Shown here: in pieces, positions 29,333-64,000 of the stretch
Position numbering within the stretch: position 1 is the first letter of the stretch
Layout: every line of letters begins with the position of its first letter
NCBI GenBank assembly: GCA_026745465.1
Contig: JACYXH010000216.1
Coordinates: forward strand, 654,501 to 718,500
Direction of reading: 5' to 3'
From: Lota lota
Taxonomy: Eukaryota > Chordata > Actinopteri > Gadiformes > Lotidae
DNA: 64,000 nt
Notes under the pieces: model-generated
Database searches by the model: none
The model's input: the letters and a program-made list of their open reading frames with translations, nothing else
What the model was told of the DNA's origin: nothing
Position numbers and translations under genes: made by a program

Positions 29333-29722
29333 GTTGGAGCGTGTATCGCTGGAGATGCTTCGGTAGCGCAGCATTTGCTGTGCGAGGCCTTGTAATGCCG
29401 GGTCCGTCCAGGGGTCTTGATCCTGGTTAGGGGTCTTGAGGTTAGGTCTTGAGGTTGGGTGCGGGGCCGTTGATTCTTCCGTCACTTTGCTGCATCATGG
29501 GAAATTCGCTATTAGACCTGCTGAATGCGAAGCTCAAACCTTTATATTTGTTGTAAAAGATGAAAATTCCTAAGGATGGATACAAAGGGAGAGCTACAAC
29601 AGCATATATACTGTGTACAAAGCTTTGTTATGTCTAAGAATTAAAAAAGAAATCACGATCTAGCGTATTTCTTTTGCGGAAAAAAAGGCAAAGTAAACTA
29701 AGGCCATTCCAAAAGGAACAAC

Positions 29723-40990
<11,268 letters not shown>

Positions 40991-41153
40991 CTCTTTAGGC
41001 CACACAGGTAGCTGGAATGAATATAGTGTATTAATGGAGGCTAATATGAGTCACTTCAATTGCTTCATGCTACAGATCTACCTTCTGATAAGCAGAAACA
41101 TGTCTTCTCATTCCGAAATCGTAAAGGAAACAAATACAAATACACGTTTCTTA

Positions 41154-41560
41154 CCTTGACGTCAGAGCAAGGCGGAATGAGACCTGGAAATGTCAGATAG
41201 GAAGACCCTACATCTTTACATTGTGTGCACTTTGCAAAGTTGTGGTTGACGACGGGGAGAGACTTCCTGGATACGGTAACGACTGCCGCCGGGCTCCCTG
41301 GGAAATGTAGTGTCCAAATATGTACTAAAATTGAAAGGCACGGTTTAACACATTACACAAACCAGAAACAGTTTTTGTATCTCACGTTCAACGATTTCGT
41401 GTATTGGTTTTTAATACTTTTTTTTCATATACAATTGTGCTGACTCGGGCAATTCACCAGACACGCTACGATATTGTGTCATATTTGATCTGCCGTTTTA
41501 TCCAACGGTTGACGTTGCGTTAGTAGCCTCGCATGTTGTCGGCATTGATTTCTTGTTCAC
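41154..41560. promoter_or_regulatory. Putative shared (bidirectional) lrrc56-hras promoter interval
   Basis: It lies between the first supported lrrc56 exon (minus) and the candidate hras exon 1 (plus). On the minus strand a strong donor, TCAAG|GTAAGA, sits with GT at 41154-41153. It suggests an upstream untranslated lrrc56 exon from about 41155 towards 41300. No TATA box is evident. Confidence 0.4.
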
Positions 41561-41611
41561 CGTATGACGATATTCACTTGCTGTAGTGTCTGAAACCGAA
41601 CCCGCCTACGA

Positions 41612-41627
41612 CACTCGCAGGGGGCAC
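41612..41627 (+). promoter_or_regulatory. Weak CTCF-like motif at the hras promoter
   Basis: CACTCGCAGGGGGCAC retains the AGGGGGC core with a poorer flank. It sits at the start of the CpG-rich interval. Confidence 0.25.
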
Positions 41628-42016
41628 CGCATGCATGGTGGTGGTGACCGGGGCGGATCTCTGCTCGGTGGATCTGCTGGGCGTGGGCTCCACAGACCTC
41701 CTCCTCATCCTCCTCTCTCTCTCCTCTCGGCTCGCTCATCAAGCACATTGTTCAACGCGGGCTCCTTTTTCCACAAATCCAATTGAATTCGCGAGTGTGT
41801 CCTACGGGGGGAGAAGTCCAATCACTCGGCGGAGTAAAGGTGAGGGCCCCTTGACGTCAGCGAGAGCCGGTGGGCGCCACACATACACAACAATAGACCA
41901 CTTTCGATTTTTTTATTTATTATTATATATTTTTTTAATTATAAGCGACAGACTTGAGACACTGTGTCCGCTAGACCGCGTCGCCTGCTGTGGAAACCGT
42001 GGACGTCTGCTTGATG

Positions 42017-48178
<6,162 letters not shown>

Positions 48179-48208
48179 TGGTGCGCGTGGCCAGAGGCAG
48201 CGGTGAGG

Positions 48209-54170
<5,962 letters not shown>

Positions 54171-54186
54171 TGCACTGAAGGTCGGA

Positions 54187-54400
54187 CCACCCCTTCTGCA
54201 CCCTGTCCCGACACCCACCTCTCACCCATTCTGGCTTCCTGCCGTGATCGCACACTGGTTCTGCACCCTATCCGTACAGCCACCTCGCACCCATCCCAGT
54301 TTCCAGTATGATCACACACTGGTTCTGCACCCTATCCGTACTGCTACCTCGCACCCATCCCAGTTTCCAGTATGATCGCACACTGGTTCTGCACCACAGC
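54187..54400 (+). repeat. 64-bp tandem repeat just after the hras stop
   Basis: The landmark CACACTGGTTCTGCACC recurs at 54251, 54315 and 54379, a 64-bp period. There is a more degenerate copy upstream. It lies inside the predicted hras 3' UTR. Confidence 0.9.
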
Positions 54401-55180
54401 TCACCGCTCACAGTTCATTTCTTATAAATTCCTCAAATCCAACGTGAAAACCTTTCTCGTGAGACTTTAGCATCTTGACCCCTCAACAAAGGGGCCACTT
54501 ATCCAAACCATCTCAGCCTGCCAAGCAAGCAGTGTTGCAAACGAAAGACAGTTACATTTTTCAAATGTAGACCTGATCTCAAAGCCAGGCCCAGAGCACA
54601 CCTGAGCCATTCAATGGCAGCCAATGTTCTAGATCATTCATTTGAAATCCTGCTTCCTAACCGCGGCCCTCTTGTCCCTCCAGCTCCCCCCGGATGTGGC
54701 CGGGCGAGGGAAAGACGTTCCAGAGCGTGGACGTGGCAGCATGGACTCCAGAACCGCAAGCTTACACCGCCCTCGTGAAGAAACGTTGTGGAAATCTAGA
54801 AGAGGACACTCGAAGCATACTCGCAAACAACAAAAAAAAAAAGAAAAACTAAAGAAAGTACACACATGTAAAATATCGACGCCAGAACTGATTGTACCCA
54901 TAATAACTTTTTATTATGGAAAGGGGGAACTGGTTCGTGTTGGCTGGCAGTTCTAGAACCCCCTCCCCCCAGCACCACGTCCACCCCCAGGCCCTGCTTT
55001 GTAGTCCATGTCTGACCAGGAGCGTTGCCACGACGAACTCCCCCCGCCCCCTTCCCCCCGCCCCCCCGCCCCCTCCCCCATGATGTCATGGGCAGCTCCG
55101 CAGGATCCTGCTAACTTATTGTTTGACGGTCTCAACACTGGTGTTTTGGTTTTGGTTTTTTGGAAGAGGATGTCGGCAGC

Positions 55181-55241
<61 letters not shown>

Positions 55242-55772
55242 AGAAGCTTCAGGCAATGGGACTACTGGACTGGCCTGGGACTGTGAGGGCAGTGCCCCCT
55301 TCAGCCCACCTGCCTCCCCCCGGACACCCGGACTTCTCTCTCTCTGTTCTGTTCCTCCCCCCACACGGTGTCCCTCGCCCCTGGCTGACCCGGAGGGGGG
55401 GGGGGGGGGGGGGTCTTGATGGTCAGACACCAGACAGTGTGGTCATGTGACGCTCGGCTCCTCCAGAGAAAAACCCTTGTTCTGTTTGATCATATGGATC
55501 TGTTTGTTAGGAAAATTGACTTTCTTCGCACCGTTTGAGGTTTGGAGCGTGATTTCATTGGGACGGCGAAAGATTTCCTAATTTCCCGATTTCTTTTAAT
55601 TTCCAGATTTTAATCAAATTATTTTTTGGTGAGAAACGCTTTTGGGGTGGATATACTGGTTGTCATAGATACAGTTTCAATGTGTATGGACTTTTATTCC
55701 CGTAATTAAGATTCACACTGGTCTACCCAGGTGTGTGTGCTAATGTGTTTGTAGACTAATTATCGTAAAGGC

Positions 55773-55916
<144 letters not shown>

Positions 55917-57141
55917 TCTGGTGCAATAGCATTGTTTACTGTCCTTAGGTCGAGGGATCTGGAATAAACCGTCTCTCGTGTCATTATGTTTTTTTTGTTG
56001 TTAGTTTGTCTTTTGTTTTGTTTTTGGTTCTTCAGTTCGTTCGAGCGTGGAGAGGTACAGGACATGACATCACCTGCTGTGACCTTGTGACCTGTGACTG
56101 TTTCCAAACTGTCTGCCTTTCTGAACGATGCGACGCCAACACGACCGGTCACACAAAAGGCTGTGTGACTAAAACCAGGAAAGCAACCGTTGGTTCTCCT
56201 GCTTCTCTTCTGTTCTTTCATCTAGATGCGTGCATGACGAGGACTCTTCTGTTGGACCACAAGGTAAACCAGCACGGGCATTAGTAGGCTTTTAAGGCTC
56301 AGGAATACTTTCGGGTCAAGAAAGGTCCCATTTTTCCTTTTCATGTTTTTTGGGGTGCCCTGGAAAAAACAAGGTTTGTTGCACGGGGTAGGGTGGGGGT
56401 GGGTGGGGGGGGGGGGGGGGGGGGGGGTGCTGCGGGTCCTGCTTCAGACGAACACAGAAAGCGGGAAACCAACGGGACCTCGGCGGCTCTGTTTATTTAT
56501 TTTTTTCTGCCGCACACCACGATATCCTCAGCCTGCTTCTCTCTGTCTGCGATGGCCCCCTGGGCTCCCTGCAGGAGGAACCCACGAGTAATCGCTGCAA
56601 GTTCTCGCTGGTGATGGACATGAAATGCCGAGTGATGGATGTTGGATCACGGGGGGGGGGGGGGGGGGGGTGCACTGCTTTATTTCTTAATATTCACTAA
56701 CCTGTCCGCCTCCTGCGTTCGTCTGCTCACTGCCCATGTTCGCGGTTCCATTCTCGTATGGGTTAGTAGCTCAGTACCTCGCGGGTACGCGCGATCCCGG
56801 CCCGGGACTGTACGGCTGTGCGCTCTGTGTTTCATCTGTTGGGTTCTGTGTATGACTGGAAAGGTGGAGGAGTGGGAGAGGAGACCTGCACTGTACAGTA
56901 TAGTATTAACGTCTAAACGGGAAAGAGCTGTGCTAAGCCTCCAGAACACTACACCAATAGACTGGGTCCATATTTCCTGGGGGGGGGGGGGGGGGGTCAC
57001 AAGCGCCGTTCTTTGTGTTTTGTAGTTTAAAGAGCGACAGTATGAAAATCTCTCACAGTTGATCCAAAATAAATATGGGGAAAACGTGATTTCTTTGGTC
57101 AATTAACTTCTGACCCGTCTACTATTTGTTAGGATTGACAA

Positions 57142-57147
57142 AATAAA
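57142..57147 (+). terminator. hras: Candidate distal hras polyadenylation signal
   Basis: This is a canonical AATAAA, with another at 57068. After it the sequence becomes AT-rich and carries no further feature of the gene. An earlier AATAAA at 55963 could give a shorter transcript. Confidence 0.35.
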
Positions 57148-58392
57148 GCCCTTGTCATATTATGTACTCGTCATCATAATATAATTGAATGCGTCTTGTT
57201 ATAATGGCTAAGTGGCCATGGAGGTGTCGTCAAGCAGGAGTCTCGTTTAGAATCGGATGAAATTGTACAGCAAAAAAATAGAATAATAATAACAAGCTTG
57301 TCCCATTACAACATATGCTAAAAGAAGACTTTAAAACAAATCATCCACTAATTCTGTACATCGTGAAGACTGTGATAATGTTGTCTTGCTGAGTGTTCTG
57401 TGAGGTTTTGTCAGCCGGGATATAAAATGAGAGGTATTTTGATGGATTTCAGTACTGACGAACGATTAAACAAAAAAAAAGCCATGTGTTTAAATTAATT
57501 TCCACAATCGTACAATTATGGATTTCTTTCGACATTCCTAAATGTAAAGATTATTATAAAAAAAAATTAAAGGCCTTTTAAAGTGACCTAAAATCGGTTC
57601 AACTTTCTCCCAAGAAAAACAATGTTGTGTTGACATATACTGACAGCAATTTCATTTTTATTTGCTTATCTTTGTAAAGTAGAACAGACAACAAATCTAT
57701 GCATTAAATTCCCAGTACATTAGAGAGTTTATTGTCATTGTTGCAATCGGAACACCCAGACAGAAAACCACTGCTATATTTGGGCAAGCATGGCTTAGAC
57801 TATATTATGGACCATTTGGGAATTTGCACAAGATGGTCTTAAGGGCTTGTTTCTCCCTTGCAAACTGTGGAAAGAGGAAATGTCAAAGGAATTTGGGAAA
57901 CTGTCAACTGTTAACTATTTAAGATGTATTTACTCTTTAACATTGTGGCAAATGTATTGCAGGAAAGAATTAAAGATGTCAAAAAAGGAATTTGCTGTGT
58001 TTTTTTCCTCAGATTTGGGTTTGCTGTCACCTACTGGGTACAAGTTTTAACAATTATTACGCTAATTAGTGTTTTAATCAATGTTAAAAAGCATTGACAG
58101 AGGGAGAGAGGGAGTGGGAACTGGACTCAAATACTCGAGTTGGATAATATTTTGCGTATAATATATAAATACAATGCACCTAAAATAAATATTGTTATGA
58201 AATATATTGTATATGGTTGAATACATTGTTTTAATTTATTGTTATGTGTCCCTAGCTCCAGACAATTATAAAAGGAGAATGCATGCTTGAAATGACACAA
58301 TAGATATTTTGTAACTTTTGTACAATACTGTGTGAGTCGGTGCGTCATGATGATGTTCACCACGCAGAGAGCAAGACAATGGCCCCATTTAG

Positions 58393-58406
58393 CCGACAGG
58401 GGGCGC
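58393..58406 (+). promoter_or_regulatory. CTCF-like motif between hras and the titin-like gene
   Basis: CCGACAGGGGGCGC differs from the CTCF core CCACCAGGGGGCGC at two positions. It is oriented forward on the plus strand. Confidence 0.35.
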
Positions 58407-58984
58407 GAAGGGCTTCATCCAAACTCAGAATTGTCATAGTTCCAACTGGCAAAATATTATTCCCGAATAATAACATTTGCTATACAAAAACTCAAGAGAA
58501 ACATAGCACTGAACCTTCTCTCTGCTGTAGGGGAAATACACATCCAGTAAATTATAAACAGTTTACACCGCGTTCTACGCCTCTCTGCAACACAAAATGT
58601 ATGGTTCGTTTTTATTTAAGCAACAGCTGCTCATCGCCGGTAGATGTCGACTTAACTCTGTTGACGAAAACGTTGCGACGAAAGGACATTTCATTCACTT
58701 CAAACATATCTTATCTTTAATTTCACCTTTTGTATTTGGTCTTTCTGTTGAAGTTGTTTTCTTTCTTTGTAGGGCAAAATAACACCCATAGCTTTTACTA
58801 TAAAGACCAACTTATTTTTCATCCATTTGATTTATAGGCCCAACTGGGTAGGATCTATCAGCAGTCCCAAGACACAAATTAACATTACACAATGTTTGAA
58901 GAGATGACTGAAGAAATATATTGTTATTATTATAATTATAATAATGTATATATTAGGAGTCCCGACCTAATGGTGGACACCTGC

Positions 58985-59058
58985 GTGTAGCTCAGTGGTT
59001 GAGTGCATGCCAGCAAAGCAATGCAGGAGGTTTACGGTGCGAATCTCACCTCAAGCCA
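58985..59058 (+). repeat. tRNA-like segment (SINE head or tRNA pseudogene)
   Basis: TAGCTCAGTGGTTGAGTGCAT resembles a pol III A box. About 35 bp later, GGTGCGAATCTCACC resembles a B box / T-arm. The flanks do not form a clean acceptor stem, so it is a decayed tRNA or a tRNA-derived SINE head rather than a working tRNA gene. Confidence 0.4.
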
Positions 59059-59772
59059 CCATGTTGTGGGAAACGGCACAACATCAAATGTGGTCTACTA
59101 GGGATTATGCATTTGCACGTGCATGCTCGCCAAAGTATGTATGACCTTGCCATCGTTGCTTGCGATAACATGTATACATTCTTTTTTTTTTTTTGCTGCA
59201 ATGCGATAGAATAGCATAAATGCATTGTTCAATGGAAACCCTACTTTGTCACTCGATACAGTCAATTATATCTTCCAGTTCAGGGAGGAGATACTACCCC
59301 ATTAGTCCTACTACCCTAAGTTTGTCCTTATTCACTATGAAGCCATTCGTTTCTTCCACATTCACAAGTGAATGTGCATGTTTCTATAAAGTTGAGAGGT
59401 AAGAAACCGAGACGAAGCAATTCAAATCCTGATAGGCCTACGCTCTGGCAAAATATTAATAACATGAATAACATAACAAAATGAATCATTATCCTCTCAT
59501 TTCTTATGTGAAGGAATGCAAGCTATATATTTTCTTATCTAAAGTAAACAAATATGTATATAGGTACATAATCAGTATTTTTTTTAAACGTATCGTGCCA
59601 GAATGTGTCACTAGTAATGAAATTGAAAGTGCATTTAGTGGGAATATTCCTCTCATCGACTCGTCTCTCTCAGCCAATATGTAATAATAATTTAAAGACA
59701 ACTCAATTTCCATCAGATCCATCCCATAATAAACAGCCTTATTGGTGAGTGGAGAGGGTTGACTTTCCCAGC

Positions 59773-59788
59773 TACAAGCTTGTCGTTT
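59773..59788 (-). CDS. Possible terminal coding exon of the titin-like gene (five codons, then stop)
   Basis: A very good acceptor (tttttctttcag, with ctgaac as branch-point candidate) ends at 59789, 147 bp after the titin donor. Joined in phase it gives ETTSL then TAG at 59775-59773. None of the three frames beyond this acceptor looks like Ig or Fn3. If used, it is the end of the protein and the rest of the exon is 3' UTR. No transcript evidence is available here. Confidence 0.4.
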
Positions 59789-59935
59789 CTGAAAGAAAAA
59801 GTAAATAAATTGTTCAGTCGATACAATAAATATCCTTCAAAACAAGACAAAAACACAATTGATGACACTGTAACATTGAATTAGATATTAGCAACTGAGA
59901 ATAAAGATTTGGGGATGATATTCATTCAGAAGTAC

Positions 59936-62900
59936 CTATCATCTTTGTTCCATCCTTGGTCTCCGCTGGGACACCAATCCCGTACTCATTCTCGGCAGTC
60001 ACTCTGAAGAAGTAAATGCCCCCCTCCACCAGATCAGGGACTCGATAGGACAGACGTTGGCAGGACTCTGTAAGGCTGGTCCATCCTTTCCTGCTGATGT
60101 CACGTATGTCCACATGGTAGTTCTTAATAGAGGCTCCTCCCTCATTCTCAGGCATATCCCAGGTAACGGTAACACTGTTTATAGTCACATCCTTAACGGT
60201 GATGCTTGCTGGAGGACCAGGGGAGTCCAAAACCCTTACGTTTAGGGTCAGACTTGCAGATCCAGCAGCATTCTGTAGTTTCACGATATATTTTCCTGAG
60301 TCATCGCGTGTGGCCTGCTCAACTGTAATGGACGTGACATAATTAGATGTGCTGATAAGTCCTCTGATTCTCAAGTCTGCATCCGCCTTGTCCCAGCTGA
60401 CATCTGGAGTAGGTTTTCCAGTAAATGGTACAGTCAAGGTGAAAGAGCTTCCGGCTTTAACAGCGATTGCCTTGCGCATCTCGTTGCTAATATTAAATTC
60501 GGGTTTCTGCTCTCTCTCCATGGCCACTTGCGGATCTGTCTCAGGACTTTGCTCACTCACACCCATTTTGTTGATGGACCTGACGACAAACACATACTCC
60601 TCCCCTGATGTGAGCCCAGTTACTGTGAACTCTGTGTTTTCTGTGCTTGAAACACCTTCGCTCCAACTGTCCTCTGATGTTTTCCTGTACTCAACCCTGT
60701 AACTGGTCACAACTGCTCCGCCATCAAACAGTGGCTTGTTCCAGGACAGAGTGATGGAGGACCTAGAGGACTTGATGAATTGGGGCCTTGCTGGTGGGGA
60801 CGGAAGAAACTTTGGATCCTCCGCCAAAGTAAGTGTGGATGGCATACTTGGCTCACTTAGCCCTGCAACATTCTCTGCAAAGACTCTGAATTCATACTCA
60901 CATCCTTCACGCAGGCTGGATGCTTTAACCCGAAGGTCATACACAGGCTTTTTATTGACACGGGTCCATCGAAGACCCTGCTTTTCCCTCTTTTCAACGA
61001 CGTAACCACTGATGCTGCTGCCGCCATCGGTAGCCGGTCTCCTCCAGCAGATGGTCATGGCTTCACTTGTTGCGCTTGTAACCTCGACGTCAGTAGGAGC
61101 TGATGGAACCGTGAACGGATCCACTGCCTTTGTGGGCTCGCTCTCGAGAACTTCACCCTCGCCATATTTGTTCACTGCCCTCACCCTGAACAAGTATTCA
61201 TTTCCTTTGAGTAGCTTGGTGATTTTGCACGTCGTTGACGTCAGCTCCCCATAAAGCAGAGTCCATGCCACGCGGCTGGTTTCACACTTTTCGACCATGT
61301 AGTGCATTATCTCAGCACCACCTGTCTCCATTGGGGGCCCCCAGTTCAGTGTGCATTTTTCCGCTGAGAGTCCAGTTACTGCCAGCGGTCCAGCCGGAGG
61401 TCCCGGTCTGTCGAGCACCTTGCAGCTGAAGGTTTTAGAGGCGGTCCCACCGCTGTTCTGTACAGTCAGGATGTACTGTCCAGAGTCTTTTCTAGTACTT
61501 TCTTTGATAAGTAACGAGGTATGGGTCTTTGCGGAGGTTATCTCGAACCTTCCCTTGGTGTCAATTCTTCTGCTATTCTTAGACCAGAATGCGATGGGTT
61601 GGGGACGTCCTGTGATAGCAGCATCTATTCTCAGGAGGACTCCCGCATTGACCACCAGCCCCTGATTACATTTGTCATCCACAACAATAATGGGTGGATC
61701 CACATCCTGTGTGGCTGTGACAGGTCCAGTGCATTTCGAAGGGGGACTTAAGAGTTCAGCTGCGTTCTTGGCAATAACTCGAAAATCATATAGATCACCC
61801 TCAGTGAGGCCTGTCACATCAAAGCAGGTCTCCTGTAAATTTGTAAAGTTGCACTTGAGCCAACAGGTCTGGGGGAGCTCTTTGCGTTCCACGATGTAAC
61901 CGGTTATTTTGGCACCACCATCATATTGTGGTTTGTCCCAGGAGAGAGAAACAGAGCTCTTGGTTATGCTAGTGACTGTGAGGTTTGTTGGGGGATCACA
62001 CTGATCTCTTGCAGCCACAGGTTCAGAAGCCTTACTGCAGGGCCCAACACCCGCAATATTTTCAGCACAAACACGGAACTCATATATTAGGCTCTCTTGA
62101 ATGCTTGTGACCTTCAACTGGTTCTCAGTGACAGGACTTCTATTTAACTTTATCCAAAGGATACTGCTTTGATCTTTGTATTCGATGTGATAGCCAGTAA
62201 CTGGGCTTCCTCCATCACTGTCTGGCTTGCTCCATTTGACCAGCATGGCCGATTTTGAGGCATTGGCAACATGGACAGTAGCTGGAGGGCCTGGAGGTTT
62301 GAAGGGATACTGGGCAACAACAGGTTCAGAGTCAACAAAGTTACTCTTACCATATCGGTTTTCTGCTGCGATACGAAACTGATATTCTGAGCCCTGAGTA
62401 AGACGGCCAATCTTGATCGATGTTTTAGCCATCGTAGCTGATACAGTGTGCCATGTGGCGGATGTTGCGTCTCTCTTCTCGATAACATAATTATCAACTT
62501 CACATCCACCACAGTAGACTGGAGGCTGCCATGAAAGAGAAACAAAGTCAGCACTGACGTCATCAATACTGAGGTCACTTGGTGGTCCAGGGGTTTCATG
62601 AACGTTGACAAATATATTTGCTGACTTTGTTCCAGATGAGTTGGTCAATCTTATGTTATATTCTCCTACATCCATTCTGGTTGCTTCTTTAATGGTTATT
62701 TCAGATGATATCTCTGATGTACGTACATTTACCCTATTTGTCTCTTTCAGTGTATCGCCATTTTTTGCCCAAACCACCTCTGGCAGTGGTATACCTTTAA
62801 AGGGAACATTGATTTTCAAATCATTTCCTGCTCTCACACTGAATGTGTTGCACATCAAATTAATGACAGGTCCAACATTGTTGTCTTTTATAGTAACAGG

Positions 62901-64000
62901 GGTCGACAGGGACTTGGGCTCACTCTTTCCCTGATCATTCATGGCGGTCACTCTGAAGAAATAGTCCCTTCCTGTTGTTAGCCCATTAATTGTAGTTTCT
63001 AGTGCTTTAAGTTCAGAACATACTGTCCATGTGTCATCTTCCTTAGCCTTCATCTCCACAACATAGCATGTGATTTTGCTTCCTCCATCATGGTCAGGCT
63101 TCTCCCATACGAGTCTGACACTGTTGGAAGTAACATCCTCGGCTGTGATTTTACCAGGAGACAATGGAGCCTCAGATATCTTGATGCTGTCAATTGTCTC
63201 TACTGGAAGTCCAACACCAAACTCATTCACAGCGAGCACCCGGAAATAATGAAAGCTTCCTTCTTGGAGATTTCCAATCTTGCATGAGTTCCTTACACAG
63301 TTGCTACAGACAGCAGTAAATGTCATTCTAGCCTCTTCTCTCTTCTCAACAATGTAGTGTGAGATCTTTGCACCTCCATCAATGTGTGGTGGCTCCCAGG
63401 AAATGGATACTGAGTCTCTCTTTACATCCTTAACCTCTAAATTTGTTGGTGCGCTTGGTGAATCCAGCACGCTTACATTGATGAAGGCTGACTTGGAGCC
63501 ACTGACGTTTTCAAGTGTCAACACATACTTGCCTGTGTCAAGTCTGTTGACATTTTCAATCAGTAATACGGTGTATGAGCTGGTTACCTCAATATGAGCG
63601 TGTTCATTGAGAGTGCCCTCTGCTTTTGACCATTTGACCTCTGGATCTGGCCTCCCTCTAATGGCAACCAGAAGACGGAGGGTAGAACAGGCACGAACGT
63701 TCACAATCTTTCTTAACTCAGCATCCAACTCAATCTCAGGTGCCTCCAGTTTTTCTGCAGCCATCACTGGGCCAGGTAGATCCACATATTCTCCATGCCC
63801 AGCAAGGTTTACTGCAGAAATACGAAAGTTATACTCTGCATTCTCTCTCAGTCTCTTGACGGTGTAGGTGGTGTCCTCCGCTCCTGTAGGTGGCATGCAT
63901 GTTGTCCAGTCATTATCTGTGGCCTCTTTCATCTCGACTACAAATCCTGTGATAGATACTCCACCATTGTAGATGGGCTTGGACCAGGCGAGAGACACAG
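59936..64000 (-). CDS. Titin-like A-band exon (Ig/Fn3 array), 5' end beyond the window
   Basis: Open for about 1355 codons to the window edge. The family is the giant sarcomere protein titin, whose A-band repeats bind myosin and myosin-binding protein C. Domains in order (residues from the edge): Fn3 1-83 (partial), Ig 84-180, Fn3 181-277, Fn3 278-373, Ig 374-469, Fn3 470-568, Fn3 569-666, Fn3 667-765, Ig 766-861, Fn3 862-959, Fn3 960-1060, Fn3 1061-1162, Ig 1163-1258, Fn3 1259-1350. The Ig-FF, Ig-FFF, Ig-FFF order fits the 11-domain C-zone super-repeat. Typical titin phrases are LDSPGPPASITVKDV, VIEKRDATSATWHTV and AENEYGIGVPAETKD. One long exon covering many domains is also titin-like. It ends in phase 1 at the donor ATAG|GTACTT (59935). 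No start codon is visible. Other giant Ig/Fn3 proteins are less likely. Confidence 0.9.

Larger units (their letters stand above)
57171..59772. other. AT-rich interval between hras and the titin-like gene
   Basis: No coding exon is seen on either strand. If the titin-like gene ends at 59773, its 3' UTR lies here on the minus strand; the first AATAAA on that strand is near 58611. It contains a CTCF-like site at 58393 and a tRNA-like segment near 58985. Confidence 0.5.

Overview
The window is vertebrate nuclear DNA, almost certainly from a ray-finned fish. It holds intron-split genes with GT-AG junctions, teleost-style LINE and DNA-transposon remnants, and an extreme density of simple repeats: dozens of (CA)n, (GA)n, poly-G and tetranucleotide tracts, several over 100 bp and one (GACA)n tract of about 540 bp. 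Such a microsatellite load is known from gadiform (cod-like) genomes, so a gadiform is my guess. That is inference; no species marker was checked.

Two complete genes lie head to head around a CpG-rich interval at about 41.2-42.0 kb. On the minus strand is lrrc56, the ciliary leucine-rich-repeat protein related to Chlamydomonas ODA8. I rebuilt it as 11 coding exons (40990 down to 29723, 666 codons plus stop) with matching phases at every junction. On the plus strand is hras, with four coding exons (48209-54170, 189 codons) and an intact G1-G5 GTPase core and CaaX end. Human HRAS and LRRC56 have the same divergent arrangement, so this is conserved microsynteny.

Tail to tail with hras, the right end (59936 to the window edge, minus strand) is one uninterrupted titin-type exon. 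It encodes 14 Ig/Fn3 domains in an order that fits the 11-domain C-zone super-repeat of titin's A-band. The next downstream splice acceptor leads into a stop after five codons, and no more titin sequence follows before hras. It therefore looks like the 3' end of a truncated titin-like gene, a lineage-specific breakpoint, or an assembly join.

From 1 to about 29.3 kb I could support no protein-coding gene. The region holds microsatellites, a 21-bp minisatellite, a decayed LINE with reverse-transcriptase sequence and its 3' tail, a repeat-free complex block at 16.86-17.44 kb that resembles a 3' UTR or conserved element, and a CpG-rich island at 24.5-25.3 kb with a consensus donor on the minus strand (candidate promoter and first exon of an unseen gene). 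CTCF-like motifs sit beyond lrrc56 (29319) and beyond hras (58393).

The main oddity is how closely repeats crowd the splice sites. A 65-bp tandem array has copied the end of lrrc56 exon 4 with its donor about five times, lrrc56 exon 6 runs straight into (GT)n, lrrc56 exon 7 carries a coding minisatellite, and the last hras intron has (TG)n almost up to the acceptor. I found no prokaryotic-type system, CRISPR array or viral genome.
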